Below the pieces are notes generated by a model. The model ran no database searches, was not told the DNA's origin, and saw only the letters and a program-made list of their open reading frames with translations. The translations under genes and the position numbers were made by a program. From NCBI GenBank assembly GCA_030064795.1, contig JASJEI010000009.1:1-61373 (forward strand): a stretch of 61,373 nt of DNA. Reading direction: 5' to 3'. The stretch comes from Pleurocapsa sp. MO_226.B13. Lineage in GTDB: Bacteria; Cyanobacteriota; Cyanobacteriia; Cyanobacteriales; Xenococcaceae. This document shows, piece by piece, positions 50,302 through 58,193 of the stretch (its first letter is position 1; every line of letters begins with the position of its first letter).

Positions 50302-51069
50302 TTAAACACTACGAGAAAGACGACTTATTTGGCTCGAACCAGCCACCGAAAGTTCTTTTTCAGCATATTCTTCGTTGTTTTCAATTAATGCAGGATTGAA
50401 ACGATAGCCCACATTACGCACCGTTTGAATTATATTTGGTTGTCGTGGATTCATTTCAATTTTCTTCCGCAAAGAAAGTACGTGAGTGTCTACAGTACGG
50501 GGGTTATCAATGGCATCGGGCCAAGCACGTTGCAACAATTCAGAACGACTTAAAGGGTTTCCTTCGGCTTGAGCCAAGACATAAAGTAGACTAAACTCCT
50601 GTGGAGTCAGTTCGATATAATTTCCCTTGAGCAGCACCCTTCGTTGTGCCAGATCGATTTTCAGATCTTTGCACTCTAGAGATAAAGGAACGGAGTTGTT
50701 GACTCGCATTCTTCTGATCAATGCTTCCACTCTTGCCAAAAACTCTTGCATTCCAAAAGGCTTGGTCAGATAATCATCAGCACCAGTTTTTAATCCTCTT
50801 ACAATATCTTGTTCGCTACCACGGGCGGATAACAATAGAATTAGAGACTTTTGTTGTTCGTATAGCCAGTGAGATAATTCTAATCCATCTCCATCGGGTA
50901 AATCGGAGTCAACAATTACTAACGTTGGCTGATGTCTATAAAAAGCATCTCTAGCTTGTTGCAGACTAGCAGATTGGCTGATAACATAACCTGATTGTTG
51001 TAAATGCCAACCCAGTAGCGAACGCAAGTGAGGATTACTTTCAACTATTGATATATGTGCTGAAATCAC
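50302..51069 (-). CDS. OmpR/PhoB-family response regulator with atypical acidic pocket
   Basis: 255 residues. The receiver domain (1-120) has the phosphoacceptor Asp54 in IVDSDLPDGDG and Lys in LTKPFG, but the acidic pair that is usually Asp-Asp is Glu10-Ser11, so Mg binding may be weak. A winged-helix DNA-binding domain (about 130-230) follows: ELTPQEFSLLYVLAQAEGNPLSRSELLQRAWPDAIDNPRTVDTHVLSLRKKIE, TVRNVGYRFN. No histidine kinase is adjacent. It is possibly a partly phosphorylation-independent regulator, as proposed for NblR-type proteins; identity with NblR is not claimed. Confidence 0.92.
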   Translation of the reverse strand: MISAHISIVESNPHLRSLLGWHLQQSGYVISQSASLQQARDAFYRHQPTLVIVDSDLPDGDGLELSHWLYEQQKSLILLLSARGSEQDIVRGLKTGADDYLTKPFGMQEFLARVEALIRRMRVNNSVPLSLECKDLKIDLAQRRVLLKGNYIELTPQEFSLLYVLAQAEGNPLSRSELLQRAWPDAIDNPRTVDTHVLSLRKKIEMNPRQPNIIQTVRNVGYRFNPALIENNEEYAEKELSVAGSSQISRLSRSV

Positions 51070-51400
51070 TTTTGCCTCATTAAATTTAGGGAAATTCTTG
51101 TAAGAATAAGGCTAACACCCGTATGATGAACATTTTGTAGCGATGGTTACGTCCAATCAGTACAGATAACCTGACAAAAAAAATAGGATTGTCAATAGCT
51201 AAGGCAGTAAAATAATAAAAAGCCAGAAAACTTAATAACAGTTCAATAATTAGCAGGCAGCTATTTTCTTAAAGATATCTCCGTTAGGAATATTTGCAAG
51301 CCGTTAGCTTTTAGTTAACTACTTGCCTAGCTAAACAATAGTACAGAACAAAAAAACCAAAATCAACCGCCGTCTAGAGCAATATTATTAAGCCAGAGTC
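51070..51400. other. Intergenic region with no recognised element
   Basis: 331 AT-rich bases between the divergent response-regulator gene and the small conserved gene. It probably contains both promoters. No RNA gene, hairpin or repeat stands out. Confidence 0.5.
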
Positions 51401-51664
51401 ATGATTCTTCAACATCCTCAAACAATTCGTCACTATCAAAAAATTACGGATGGAATGGTCGATCTATACCGTAGACGCTATAGCTTTGAAGAAATCAGAT
51501 TATACATGGAAGGATACATTGCTTGCTTGCGTAACAGTGACTTTATCGAACAGTATCATATTCATCGTCTAGAAGAACAAGCATTACGCTTTTTAAGAGA
51601 TCCCTCCAATTTTGAGTTGTCTTTCCCTCAAACCCAGACAGAGAAAGAGACAGACTTTTGGTAA
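51401..51664 (+). CDS. Small conserved cyanobacterial protein (DUF6761-like)
   Basis: 87 residues, all-helical and charged: PQTIRHYQKITDGMVDLYRRRYSFEEIRLYMEGYIACLRNSDFIEQYHIHRLEEQALRFLRDPSNFELSFP. This matches a small family restricted to cyanobacteria that I recall as DUF6761; the number is from memory. No catalytic motif. The array of heptamers starts 37 bases after the stop. Confidence 0.78.
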   Translation: MILQHPQTIRHYQKITDGMVDLYRRRYSFEEIRLYMEGYIACLRNSDFIEQYHIHRLEEQALRFLRDPSNFELSFPQTQTEKETDFW

Positions 51665-51701
51665 TTCAAAGTTATTCAGGCTGGGGAGTAGAAAAGCGAT
51701 C

Positions 51702-51785
51702 GGAGTTCGGAGTTCGGAGTTTGGAGTTCGGAGTTCGGAGTTCGGAGTTCGGAGTTCGGAGTTCGGAGTTCGGAGTTCGGAGTTG
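51702..51785. repeat. Heptanucleotide tandem repeat, GGAGTTC x12
   Basis: Twelve consecutive 7-base units (GGAGTTC with a T in unit 3 and a G in the last). It is the longest of the heptamer arrays in the window. Because 7 is not a multiple of 3 it reads as a seven-residue repeating peptide in all three frames, but these frames have no start signal or family and are not genes. Confidence 0.95.
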
Positions 51786-51939
51786 TCTTCCCCTACTTCC
51801 CCATCTCCCCTATCTTCCCCAAGTACCCATCTCCCTATGCTACCTCATAGCTATCCGTAGCCAGCTTGAGCTTATTTAAATTAATTTGAAAGTGCTGTAG
51901 GATAAATAATTTAAGCACTGATAATCAACTAAATTTACC

Positions 51940-52230
51940 ATGCCTGATTTACGCGAAAGATTGAGCAGAGACATTGCAGATATTTCCTGGATAGATTTAA
52001 TGCCTCATGCCAAAAGAGATGCAGTGATTGTCATTAAATCAGAATTAGATCTATCTGAAGTGGCAGCAGCGATCGCTCTAGATGATACTAACTCAGTTCA
52101 AGCATGGATCTCAGAGCAATCAATTGCTAAGCCTACTGCTAACCAATTGAGTCAGTGGAATGACAACCCCCAAAAGCAATTTACAGCCTTAATTGTGCAG
52201 CCATTTGTGGTAGTTCAGGAAGTAATCTAA
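51940..52230 (+). CDS. DUF2288 protein
   Basis: 96 residues: LRERLSRDIADISWIDLMPHAKRDAVIVIKSELDLSEVAAAIALDDTNSVQAWISEQSIAKPTANQLSQWNDNPQKQFTALIVQPFVVVQEV. This is the DUF2288 family, found in cyanobacteria and gammaproteobacteria, with the conserved PHAxRDAVIV and FxALIVQPFVLVQE. Function unknown. Soluble, monocistronic. Confidence 0.9.
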   Translation: MPDLRERLSRDIADISWIDLMPHAKRDAVIVIKSELDLSEVAAAIALDDTNSVQAWISEQSIAKPTANQLSQWNDNPQKQFTALIVQPFVVVQEVI

Positions 52231-52253
52231 AAATTAATGCTATATGGTTGTTA

Positions 52254-52274
52254 GTTCGGAGTTCGGAGTTCGTG
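52254..52274. repeat. Heptanucleotide tandem repeat, GTTCGGA x3
   Basis: Two exact GTTCGGA units and one degenerate unit lie just after the DUF2288 gene. Same unit family as 51702-51785. Confidence 0.8.
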
Positions 52275-52352
52275 GTTGTACTTTCTCATTCCTTGCTCCT
52301 CATTCCTCGTTCCTTTTCCTTCTCCATCTCCTCTATCTCCCTCCGCTCCTTT

Positions 52353-52772
52353 TTAGTCAGGTTTTAGAGCCGTGGTTAACTGTGAAATCCAGCCTACTGG
52401 TTGAGTCTTAATTTCGACAAAACCCGCAGCTTCGAGCCAACAATCTACATTTCCTGCTGCATAGACTTGGGAATAAGGTTCGCGAAATAATTTAATCAGC
52501 CAGTCAGTACGACGCAGACGCAGTTGATTACCATCAAGAATAATAATTTGTCCTCCAGGTTTGAGTAACCGCTGACATTCTTGTAAAATTGCCTGGGAAA
52601 TTTCTACGGGGGTTTCGTGGAACAAAAAAGCAACCGAGATTAAGTCGAAGGTTCGATCGCCAAAATTAGTAGCTTCGGCTAAACCCTGTAGCCAATTAAC
52701 GGCTAAATTAGCTTTCTTGCCCTTGTCTTCGGCAATTAACAACATATACGGCGAAATATCTAGTCCAGTCAC
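52353..52772 (-). pseudogene. Class I SAM-dependent methyltransferase, 5'-truncated
   Basis: 139 residues from a GTG at 52772. The sequence begins inside a methyltransferase fold: TGLDISPYMLLIAEDKG is motif I's second half, NWLQGLAEATNFGDRTFDLISVAFLFHET is motif II/III, then LLKPGGQIIILDG. The glycine-rich first SAM-binding loop (usually ..D.GCG.G..) and everything before it is missing, and the frame stops immediately upstream. It therefore probably no longer encodes a functional enzyme. A full-length homologue would be about 210-240 residues. Confidence 0.68.
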
Positions 52773-52824
52773 CTAACTTTTCACGGGATCTTGGGAAGAG
52801 AAATAAATTAGGGAATAATGTTCG

Positions 52825-53085
52825 CTAACCTTTGTTCAATCTGAATGATTCCTCAACCAAATCTGACAACCCCATTGAAAGTGTACTCATCGCTCGCTCC
52901 AAAGCTTCGATTCGACCACGACGAGATAGAGCTTCAACCGCCTTCAAATAGGCTTCACTTCCAGCTTTGCCCAAATATCGATCGCAAGAGGGATTACCAT
53001 TTTTGGTGACAAAGATCGGCTCATGGGACATCCATTTGTAATACCAATAACGACCACCCTTTTTTCCTTTGGCTTGGTAGCTCAC
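52825..53085 (-). CDS. Hypothetical protein, possibly 5'-truncated
   Basis: 86 residues from a GTG at 53085, unrecognised. The sequence SYQAKGKKGGRYWYYKWMSHEPIFVTKNGNPSCDRYLGKAGSEAYLKAVEALSRRGRIEALERAMSTL looks like a small nucleic-acid- or DNA-element-associated protein with a basic, aromatic-rich front half. The frame continues about 20 codons further upstream without an ATG and reads sensibly (KYIRDEGEIAPSGCWIV), which suggests that the real N-terminus is longer or lost. It sits just upstream of the truncated methyltransferase. Confidence 0.5.
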   Translation of the reverse strand: MSYQAKGKKGGRYWYYKWMSHEPIFVTKNGNPSCDRYLGKAGSEAYLKAVEALSRRGRIEALERAMSTLSMGLSDLVEESFRLNKG

Positions 53086-53225
53086 AATCCAACAACCAGA
53101 CGGAGCAATTTCACCTTCGTCCCTTATGTATTTAGTCGCTTTTGACTAAAATTGTTGAACATGAGCCAAAAGGCGAGGGTTATACCCAATTCTATTCATG
53201 TTCGACTTTGGGAGTACCAGTGGCA

Positions 53226-55544
53226 TTAAGCAATCTTTCTTAGTAGTGAAGTTAGTACGATGGCAATTATCCCTGGAATCCAAGCTAGCCATCCGCCTTG
53301 GGTTAAAACCAACCAACAGACACCAGATAAAACAATTACACAACCGGTAATTGCCCAACTTCGAGCTAGATAATTCTTTCCCAGACTAGTAATAAATCCA
53401 CTACCAAAAGACCAAAATCCGATCCACAGCCAATCTCCCCAAAAGGGTAGCCACCAAATTAGCGGACGATTATCTTCCACCGCACTGACAAGCTGACTAA
53501 CAACATGAGCGTGAAGATGTAAACCTCTAATTTCTCCCATTGGCGTATCGTGAACATCAGGTACAGATTTGGCGGTCACACCAATTAAAACGATCCGGTC
53601 TTTAATCCAGCTAGGATCGAAGGTTTCCCGTTCTTCCAATACATCTCTAATAGTTACTTGTTGAGCCAATTGGGGAGTACGACGATAGGAAATAAGTAAC
53701 TGATTACCGCGATCGTCAAATTTTTGATATCCAGCACTACCATTGACTAATCTGGTAATAATCTGAGAACCAAATTGCCAATTGTTTTCTACGGTAGTAA
53801 CGGAAATATCGCGACTTTGAAAATAACGACCAATTAACTGCAAGGCAAAGGAATAGTTAGTTCTGCAATAAGAAGTTTTAGCCAGAGGATTATCGCTACG
53901 CGAGAGGAGATATCGACGAACGCGATCGTCTCCACCATTGGTTACTTGCAAGTCATCATAAAAGTTACTAAAACCAACTTGTTCGAGGGGGCTTTGTGTT
54001 GGTGGAGCAACGCTATTTTCAAGATTATCTCCCAAACAAATACTAACTACATTGGGTTGTTGCCAATTTTTTGCCAACTCCGAACGATTATCGGCTCGAT
54101 CGTCGGCATTACTAGCTGGAATTGGATAGTCGCGAAATATATCAATACCAATAACTGCTGGTTGATGTTGTTGTAGTTTATCAATCAACTCTGCCAGAAC
54201 GCGATCGGGAAGAGGATATTTGTATTTGCTACTGCTAATATCTCGTTCGTCAGCACCAATAATTAGTATCCGTCGATCGCCTGATTCTGAGGGGAGTTTT
54301 TGACTGAGATAGTCAAAGGCCCTCAGTTCCCAACCCTGGAGCATTCCCAGGGTTCTCAAGCCAATTACTGCCACAGTAGCGATCGCACTTCTAGCTAGTA
54401 CTCTGGTGATTTTTGCTTGTCGAGTTGAAATATTTTTAACAACAGACTCTTTTTTTTGCTGATATAGCTGATGCCATGCTGGAGGTATCTCCGCAGGATT
54501 TTGGACAATTATTGGTAGCCAAGTAGCACAGGGATAGAGATCTTCTAATCCTTGTAATTTAGCTCTAGCTTCTCTTACTGCTAAATAAAAACTTTCTCCC
54601 CTGGCGTAAGCAGTCAAAAAATATTTCAAAAATTCTTGAGCGACTAGATCTGGAACTGGTTCTCGCATCACCACGATCTGGGGAATCTTTAAATCTGCTA
54701 GTTCGCGAGCTAATCCCAAACCATCACAGGAATTGAAAATCGCGATTTTTAAGCCTTTGGCCACCGCTTTGCTCAAAGCATATTTTAATTCTTTAGTAGT
54801 TAAACTGTCTTGTTGGTTGATTTGAATACAGCCTGTTTGTTTATGGCGATCGCTATTACCATGTCCGGCAAAAAAAAGAATATCCCATCCTCGATCGTCC
54901 CATAGCTGTTCGGTAATTTCTTTTCTGTTGGTTTTGGTTAATAAGGTGACGGAACTATTAGGTAACTGTTCTAAAATCTGGCGATCGCGACTGGTATTTA
55001 TCCCCTGACTATTACCAATAATCGCTAAAATTCTAACTTGAGGTTTTAAATTAATTACGCACTGCTTTTCCTTTTCATAATAAGGTTTACTAAGAGCTAT
55101 TTCTGCCTTGGTATAAGACTCGAAGCAGTTGACTAAATGCCAAGGCAAACATTGAAGCTGGATATTTTCTGTCTGAATTAGAATTCTAATTTCATCAACA
55201 GGATTTAATTTCGATAAAAATCTTTCTTTGAGGTGACGAAAAGAAGCTGCATCGAGCCAATTATTGAAGCTGGTTAATAGTTTGCTGGCAGCAAGATTGC
55301 AGTCTTCACAACGAGAATAATTAGAAATAAATGCCTTATTAGATTCGAGTCGAGCTGATAAACCTAAGCCCAAATAAGCTTTTTGCCATAAGTGATATTG
55401 TTCGAGAATGTGGGGTGCTGCTGGTAGTTGAGAACTAATTTCTAATTCAGTAGACAAACCTTCTTTGCTGATTTGCATGATAACTGAAAACCCTGTGGCA
55501 AAATTACCCTCTGTGATTTTCAAAGAAACTATATATACAGACAT
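53226..55544 (-). CDS. CHAT-CHASE2 transmembrane protein (caspase-like peptidase plus periplasmic sensor)
   Basis: 772 residues. The CHAT domain occupies about 165-350, with His228 in FFAGHGNS and Cys273 in FNSCDGLGLARELADL, the peptidase dyad. A hydrophobic segment at about 385-402 is the first membrane helix. A CHASE2 domain fills about 405-690 (LRAFDYLSQKLPSESGDRRILIIGADERDI, YPLPDRVLAELIDKLQQHQPAVIGIDIFRD, PSWIKDRIVLIGVTAKSVPDVHDTPMGEIRGLHLHAHVVSQL). Three C-terminal helices follow (from about 695). CHAT should be cytosolic and CHASE2 periplasmic. Last gene of an operon with DUF1822 and a sigma-like protein. Confidence 0.92.
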   Translation of the reverse strand: MSVYIVSLKITEGNFATGFSVIMQISKEGLSTELEISSQLPAAPHILEQYHLWQKAYLGLGLSARLESNKAFISNYSRCEDCNLAASKLLTSFNNWLDAASFRHLKERFLSKLNPVDEIRILIQTENIQLQCLPWHLVNCFESYTKAEIALSKPYYEKEKQCVINLKPQVRILAIIGNSQGINTSRDRQILEQLPNSSVTLLTKTNRKEITEQLWDDRGWDILFFAGHGNSDRHKQTGCIQINQQDSLTTKELKYALSKAVAKGLKIAIFNSCDGLGLARELADLKIPQIVVMREPVPDLVAQEFLKYFLTAYARGESFYLAVREARAKLQGLEDLYPCATWLPIIVQNPAEIPPAWHQLYQQKKESVVKNISTRQAKITRVLARSAIATVAVIGLRTLGMLQGWELRAFDYLSQKLPSESGDRRILIIGADERDISSSKYKYPLPDRVLAELIDKLQQHQPAVIGIDIFRDYPIPASNADDRADNRSELAKNWQQPNVVSICLGDNLENSVAPPTQSPLEQVGFSNFYDDLQVTNGGDDRVRRYLLSRSDNPLAKTSYCRTNYSFALQLIGRYFQSRDISVTTVENNWQFGSQIITRLVNGSAGYQKFDDRGNQLLISYRRTPQLAQQVTIRDVLEERETFDPSWIKDRIVLIGVTAKSVPDVHDTPMGEIRGLHLHAHVVSQLVSAVEDNRPLIWWLPFWGDWLWIGFWSFGSGFITSLGKNYLARSWAITGCVIVLSGVCWLVLTQGGWLAWIPGIIAIVLTSLLRKIA

Positions 55545-55610
55545 AAGCTGTTAATCATCGAACATTGAACGAGGTAATTTAATTAAGGCAAACGAGGGAT
55601 AATTAATATT

Positions 55611-56588
55611 CTAAAGCAGAAATTGTTCTGTAAGTTCGGCATCATTTAAAATTAATTGAACCGTAAAAAGTTCTTTTGGTTGCCCACTAAATAGAAGTTG
55701 AATAAAGTTATCTTGGCTTCTAGCTTGAGCTTGCATAAAAACTTCTCCTGATGATTCGATGACCTTTAATTTGAGTGTTTCTGGTAAGTAAATGTTGTCG
55801 GGACTAGGATGTACCTGCAAGGTAACGTCGATACTACCACTGGATTCAGGGGTAATTTCAACTAACAATACTACTGGGCAATCTCCTAATTGAATTCCTA
55901 AGTCAACTAATTTCGCTCTTTGGATACGATTTCTTGTTTCCTTAGTTATTGAGAGTCTCTCTGGGGACAATTCAGCATTTCTAAATTCCCAGGCTGGAGT
56001 TAATTGACCTGGATTTAAAAGACTTTCTACTGCTAACCAACTAGGAGTAAAAATATTATTTAACCATTGCTCTAGATTGACTACAGAAGAATTAGCAGTT
56101 GAAGCTCTAAGATCGTGAAGGCGATCGATTAATGCCTCTATTGGTTTTAGATCGCTAATAGCTAACTCTTCAGTCGCTACTTGTGGCGTAAATCCTAAGA
56201 TTGCAGCTTTTTCAAAAGAGTCATCAATTTTGACCGCCACATAACCAAGACGTAGATCCCAAACCTCCATCGGAATATGACAGCTAGTATCCCAACTTTT
56301 TATAGGACGACATTCTAATTTACCTAAATTAGCAATATTGAGATCTGCCACATCATCACAGGTTCGCATCAGGGGATTCCAACTATCACTCTTGACTAAA
56401 TCTGTAGCGATCCCCAACATTTCTAAATAGTTGTTTACTACTAATACTGCCAAGGTATTATAGAAGACTCGTGCTGCTTTATTTGTAGTAGTTTGTTGTG
56501 CTGCAAAATCATGGGCTATTTCTCTAGTTTCTGAAGTAATCGGCAAGGGAATAGCAATATGTTCTATGTTTGGAAAATTGGCAACCAT
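55611..56588 (-). CDS. DUF1822 protein
   Basis: 325 residues. The family pattern is an N-terminal IAIPLPITSETREIAHDFAAQQTTTNKAARVFYNTLAVLVVNNYLEMLGIATDL, then AADWNPLMR-like WNPLMRTCDDVADLNIANLGKLECRPI, and a beta-rich second half. This is DUF1822, which I know from cyanobacteria next to CHASE2/CHAT and sigma genes. No catalytic motif is visible. It lies 20 bases after the sigma-like gene and 66 bases before the CHAT-CHASE2 gene. The function is unknown; its position makes it a candidate substrate or regulator. Confidence 0.87.
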   Translation of the reverse strand: MVANFPNIEHIAIPLPITSETREIAHDFAAQQTTTNKAARVFYNTLAVLVVNNYLEMLGIATDLVKSDSWNPLMRTCDDVADLNIANLGKLECRPIKSWDTSCHIPMEVWDLRLGYVAVKIDDSFEKAAILGFTPQVATEELAISDLKPIEALIDRLHDLRASTANSSVVNLEQWLNNIFTPSWLAVESLLNPGQLTPAWEFRNAELSPERLSITKETRNRIQRAKLVDLGIQLGDCPVVLLVEITPESSGSIDVTLQVHPSPDNIYLPETLKLKVIESSGEVFMQAQARSQDNFIQLLFSGQPKELFTVQLILNDAELTEQFLL

Positions 56589-56608
56589 AATATATCTGAC
56601 TTGATTAT

Positions 56609-57244
56609 TTATATATACCCTTGAAATTTACTAAATTCTCGCAGTAGTGGCTTACATTTGCGCTGATAAAAGCTACTCAATGTTCCTGCTGAGACTTGAT
56701 ATTCTTCCGCCAAAGTTTTCCATGGTGTTTCTGGTGGTAATCTTCTTAAAATTAAAACTTGACAAGTAATTTGTGGATGATTATCTAAATGAGTTTGTCG
56801 TAATTTGTATTCAGGATCTTCTAACACCCACTTTTCAATCTCTTCTAATATTGGAGGAACATCTATCTTGGCAGGTAAATTCTCTACTGGATCGATTATT
56901 TTGTTACTTTTATCGACTCGCACTGGTGTAGTTTGTTTTCTTTGCTTTTCTGTTTTGATGTAGCCATCTTTTAATCTCCATTTTAGGTAATTGTTTAACC
57001 AAGTTACGACGCTAGCCTGACTGGGATCGTAAGCTTTAGCAGTTTTCCCTTCACAGATGTTTTGGCAAAAATAAATCCAAGTATCTTGCAACGCATCTTC
57101 ATAATAGGGAGTATCTTCATTCCACAATTTATTGCTAACCAATCTAATAATCTGTGTTAGTTTTTTCTGGCGTTGTTTACTTCCATGAGGATATTCACAG
57201 GCTTCTTGAACAAGCTGAACTAAGATGTTAGCGATTTTTTCCAT
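56609..57244 (-). CDS. Sigma-70-family-like transcription factor
   Basis: 211 residues. The region-2-like part is YYEDALQDTWIYFCQNICEGKTAKAYDPSQASVVTWLNNYLKWRLKDGY, where DALQDTW corresponds to DLxQExF and YDPSQASVVTWL to the FDPERGSFxxWL of ECF sigmas. A helix-turn-helix at the C-terminus (ETPWKTLAEEYQVSAGTLSSFYQRKCKPLL) is region-4-like. It is larger and more divergent than classical ECF sigmas. First gene of the operon; a gene-poor region with a palindrome lies upstream. Confidence 0.82.
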   Translation of the reverse strand: MEKIANILVQLVQEACEYPHGSKQRQKKLTQIIRLVSNKLWNEDTPYYEDALQDTWIYFCQNICEGKTAKAYDPSQASVVTWLNNYLKWRLKDGYIKTEKQRKQTTPVRVDKSNKIIDPVENLPAKIDVPPILEEIEKWVLEDPEYKLRQTHLDNHPQITCQVLILRRLPPETPWKTLAEEYQVSAGTLSSFYQRKCKPLLREFSKFQGYI

Positions 57245-57478
57245 ATACTCTGGAGTTCGACTTCAAGACGTATAAGTTTTAAATTGTTATTGCTTATACT
57301 TTTTCACTAGATTTCGATAATTACCTTTCTCTTTAAACAATAAATATTCTGCAATTTTTTTACAAAAATTAAGATTTTTTTTGTAGCTCGCAAGAATTCA
57401 ATTAGTATGATGCAATCGCTCGCCTATCGCAAAATCGCAGTAGGTCTTTTGGTTAGGACAGAAAAATTAATTGCTCGT

Positions 57479-57506
57479 GAGTAATGAGTAATGAGTAATG
57501 AGTAAT
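57479..57506. repeat. Heptanucleotide tandem repeat, GAGTAAT x4
   Basis: Four exact GAGTAAT units followed by a partial one. Same period as the other arrays, with a unit related to that at 17118. Confidence 0.9.
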
Positions 57507-57528
57507 GAGTGTCCCGATCTAAGTTCGT

Positions 57529-57544
57529 ATTCCTATATAGGAAT
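57529..57544. promoter_or_regulatory. 16-bp perfect palindrome, possible operator
   Basis: ATTCCTATATAGGAAT is its own reverse complement. It lies between the sigma-DUF1822-CHAT operon and the DUF928 gene. A dimeric regulator could bind it; nothing in the sequence identifies which. Confidence 0.3.
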
Positions 57545-58061
57545 CCTATTTCAGATGAGAGATTATATTTTGGGCAAAGGGAATAGGGAATAGGCAACAG
57601 GGAATAGAAATTTTCTTAGATCATTTAGAATTGCTAATAAAAATTAAACCCTGGAAAAAAACACCTGAATTTTTCCTATTTTGCTTATCCAAATTTAACT
57701 ACAAAATAACAACAAATATAATTTAGATAATCATAAAAAAATATTATGTATAACAGCAAGAACGAGGTAGTATTATTTTGATAGTTCCATTTAATACTAA
57801 ATCTATCGCGAGTACTAATAACTCCTAATTCACGTTGCTCAGGTCAGATAAATTTAGCTCTCGATCCAACACAGGTTAAAAAGTTTTGCTTCCATTAAAA
57901 ATACGGCTTGACGCAAATTCTACCTAATTTTCTCGGAAGCTGTTACCACTAAACCTGAACTTTTCCGATCGCTTTCCTGAATAAAACGGGATTTTTTCTG
58001 CTAAAGATTTGGGCGATAGCAATAAACGTTTGAAATAAGTATATCGATAAACAACGACAGT

Positions 58062-58163
58062 ATGAGTGATTATGGTCTGGTTATAGAGAACCAAATCTAC
58101 AACAGTGAAGAGGCTGCTCGAGCTGTTGCTGCTTTGCTAGCTCCAAGATCTAGATTTTCTTGA
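58062..58163 (+). CDS. Candidate 33-residue small protein upstream of DUF928
   Basis: ATG at 58062 to TGA at 58161-58163. The peptide begins MSDYGLVIENQIYN, then SEEAARAVAALLAP and a basic end. Its composition looks coding (acidic front, alanine-rich helix), but there is no clear Shine-Dalgarno sequence and no family that I recognise. It could be a small regulator, a leader, a remnant or chance. Confidence 0.3.
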   Translation: MSDYGLVIENQIYNSEEAARAVAALLAPRSRFS

Positions 58164-58193
58164 AAATTAGCATTTAAGCTTGAGTTATCACCA

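Larger units (their letters stand above)
57245..58061. other. Large intergenic region upstream of the sigma-DUF1822-CHAT operon
   Basis: About 800 AT-rich bases between the divergent operon and the DUF928 gene. It holds a heptamer array (57479-57506) and a 16-base palindrome (57529-57544). I see no RNA gene. The length and structure suggest regulated divergent promoters. Confidence 0.5.

Noticed and set aside
51612..51879. Open frames over the heptamer array encoding a repeated GVRSSEF peptide
   Set aside because: The peptide repeat is a by-product of a 7-base tandem unit read in three frames; it has no start signal and no family.
53133..53152. TTTAGTC...GACTAAA hairpin as terminator
   Set aside because: The seven-base stem has no U-run; it is likely chance in AT-rich sequence.
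17118..57506. Tandem arrays considered as CRISPR
   Set aside because: Units are 7 bases without spacers, and no cas gene is present.
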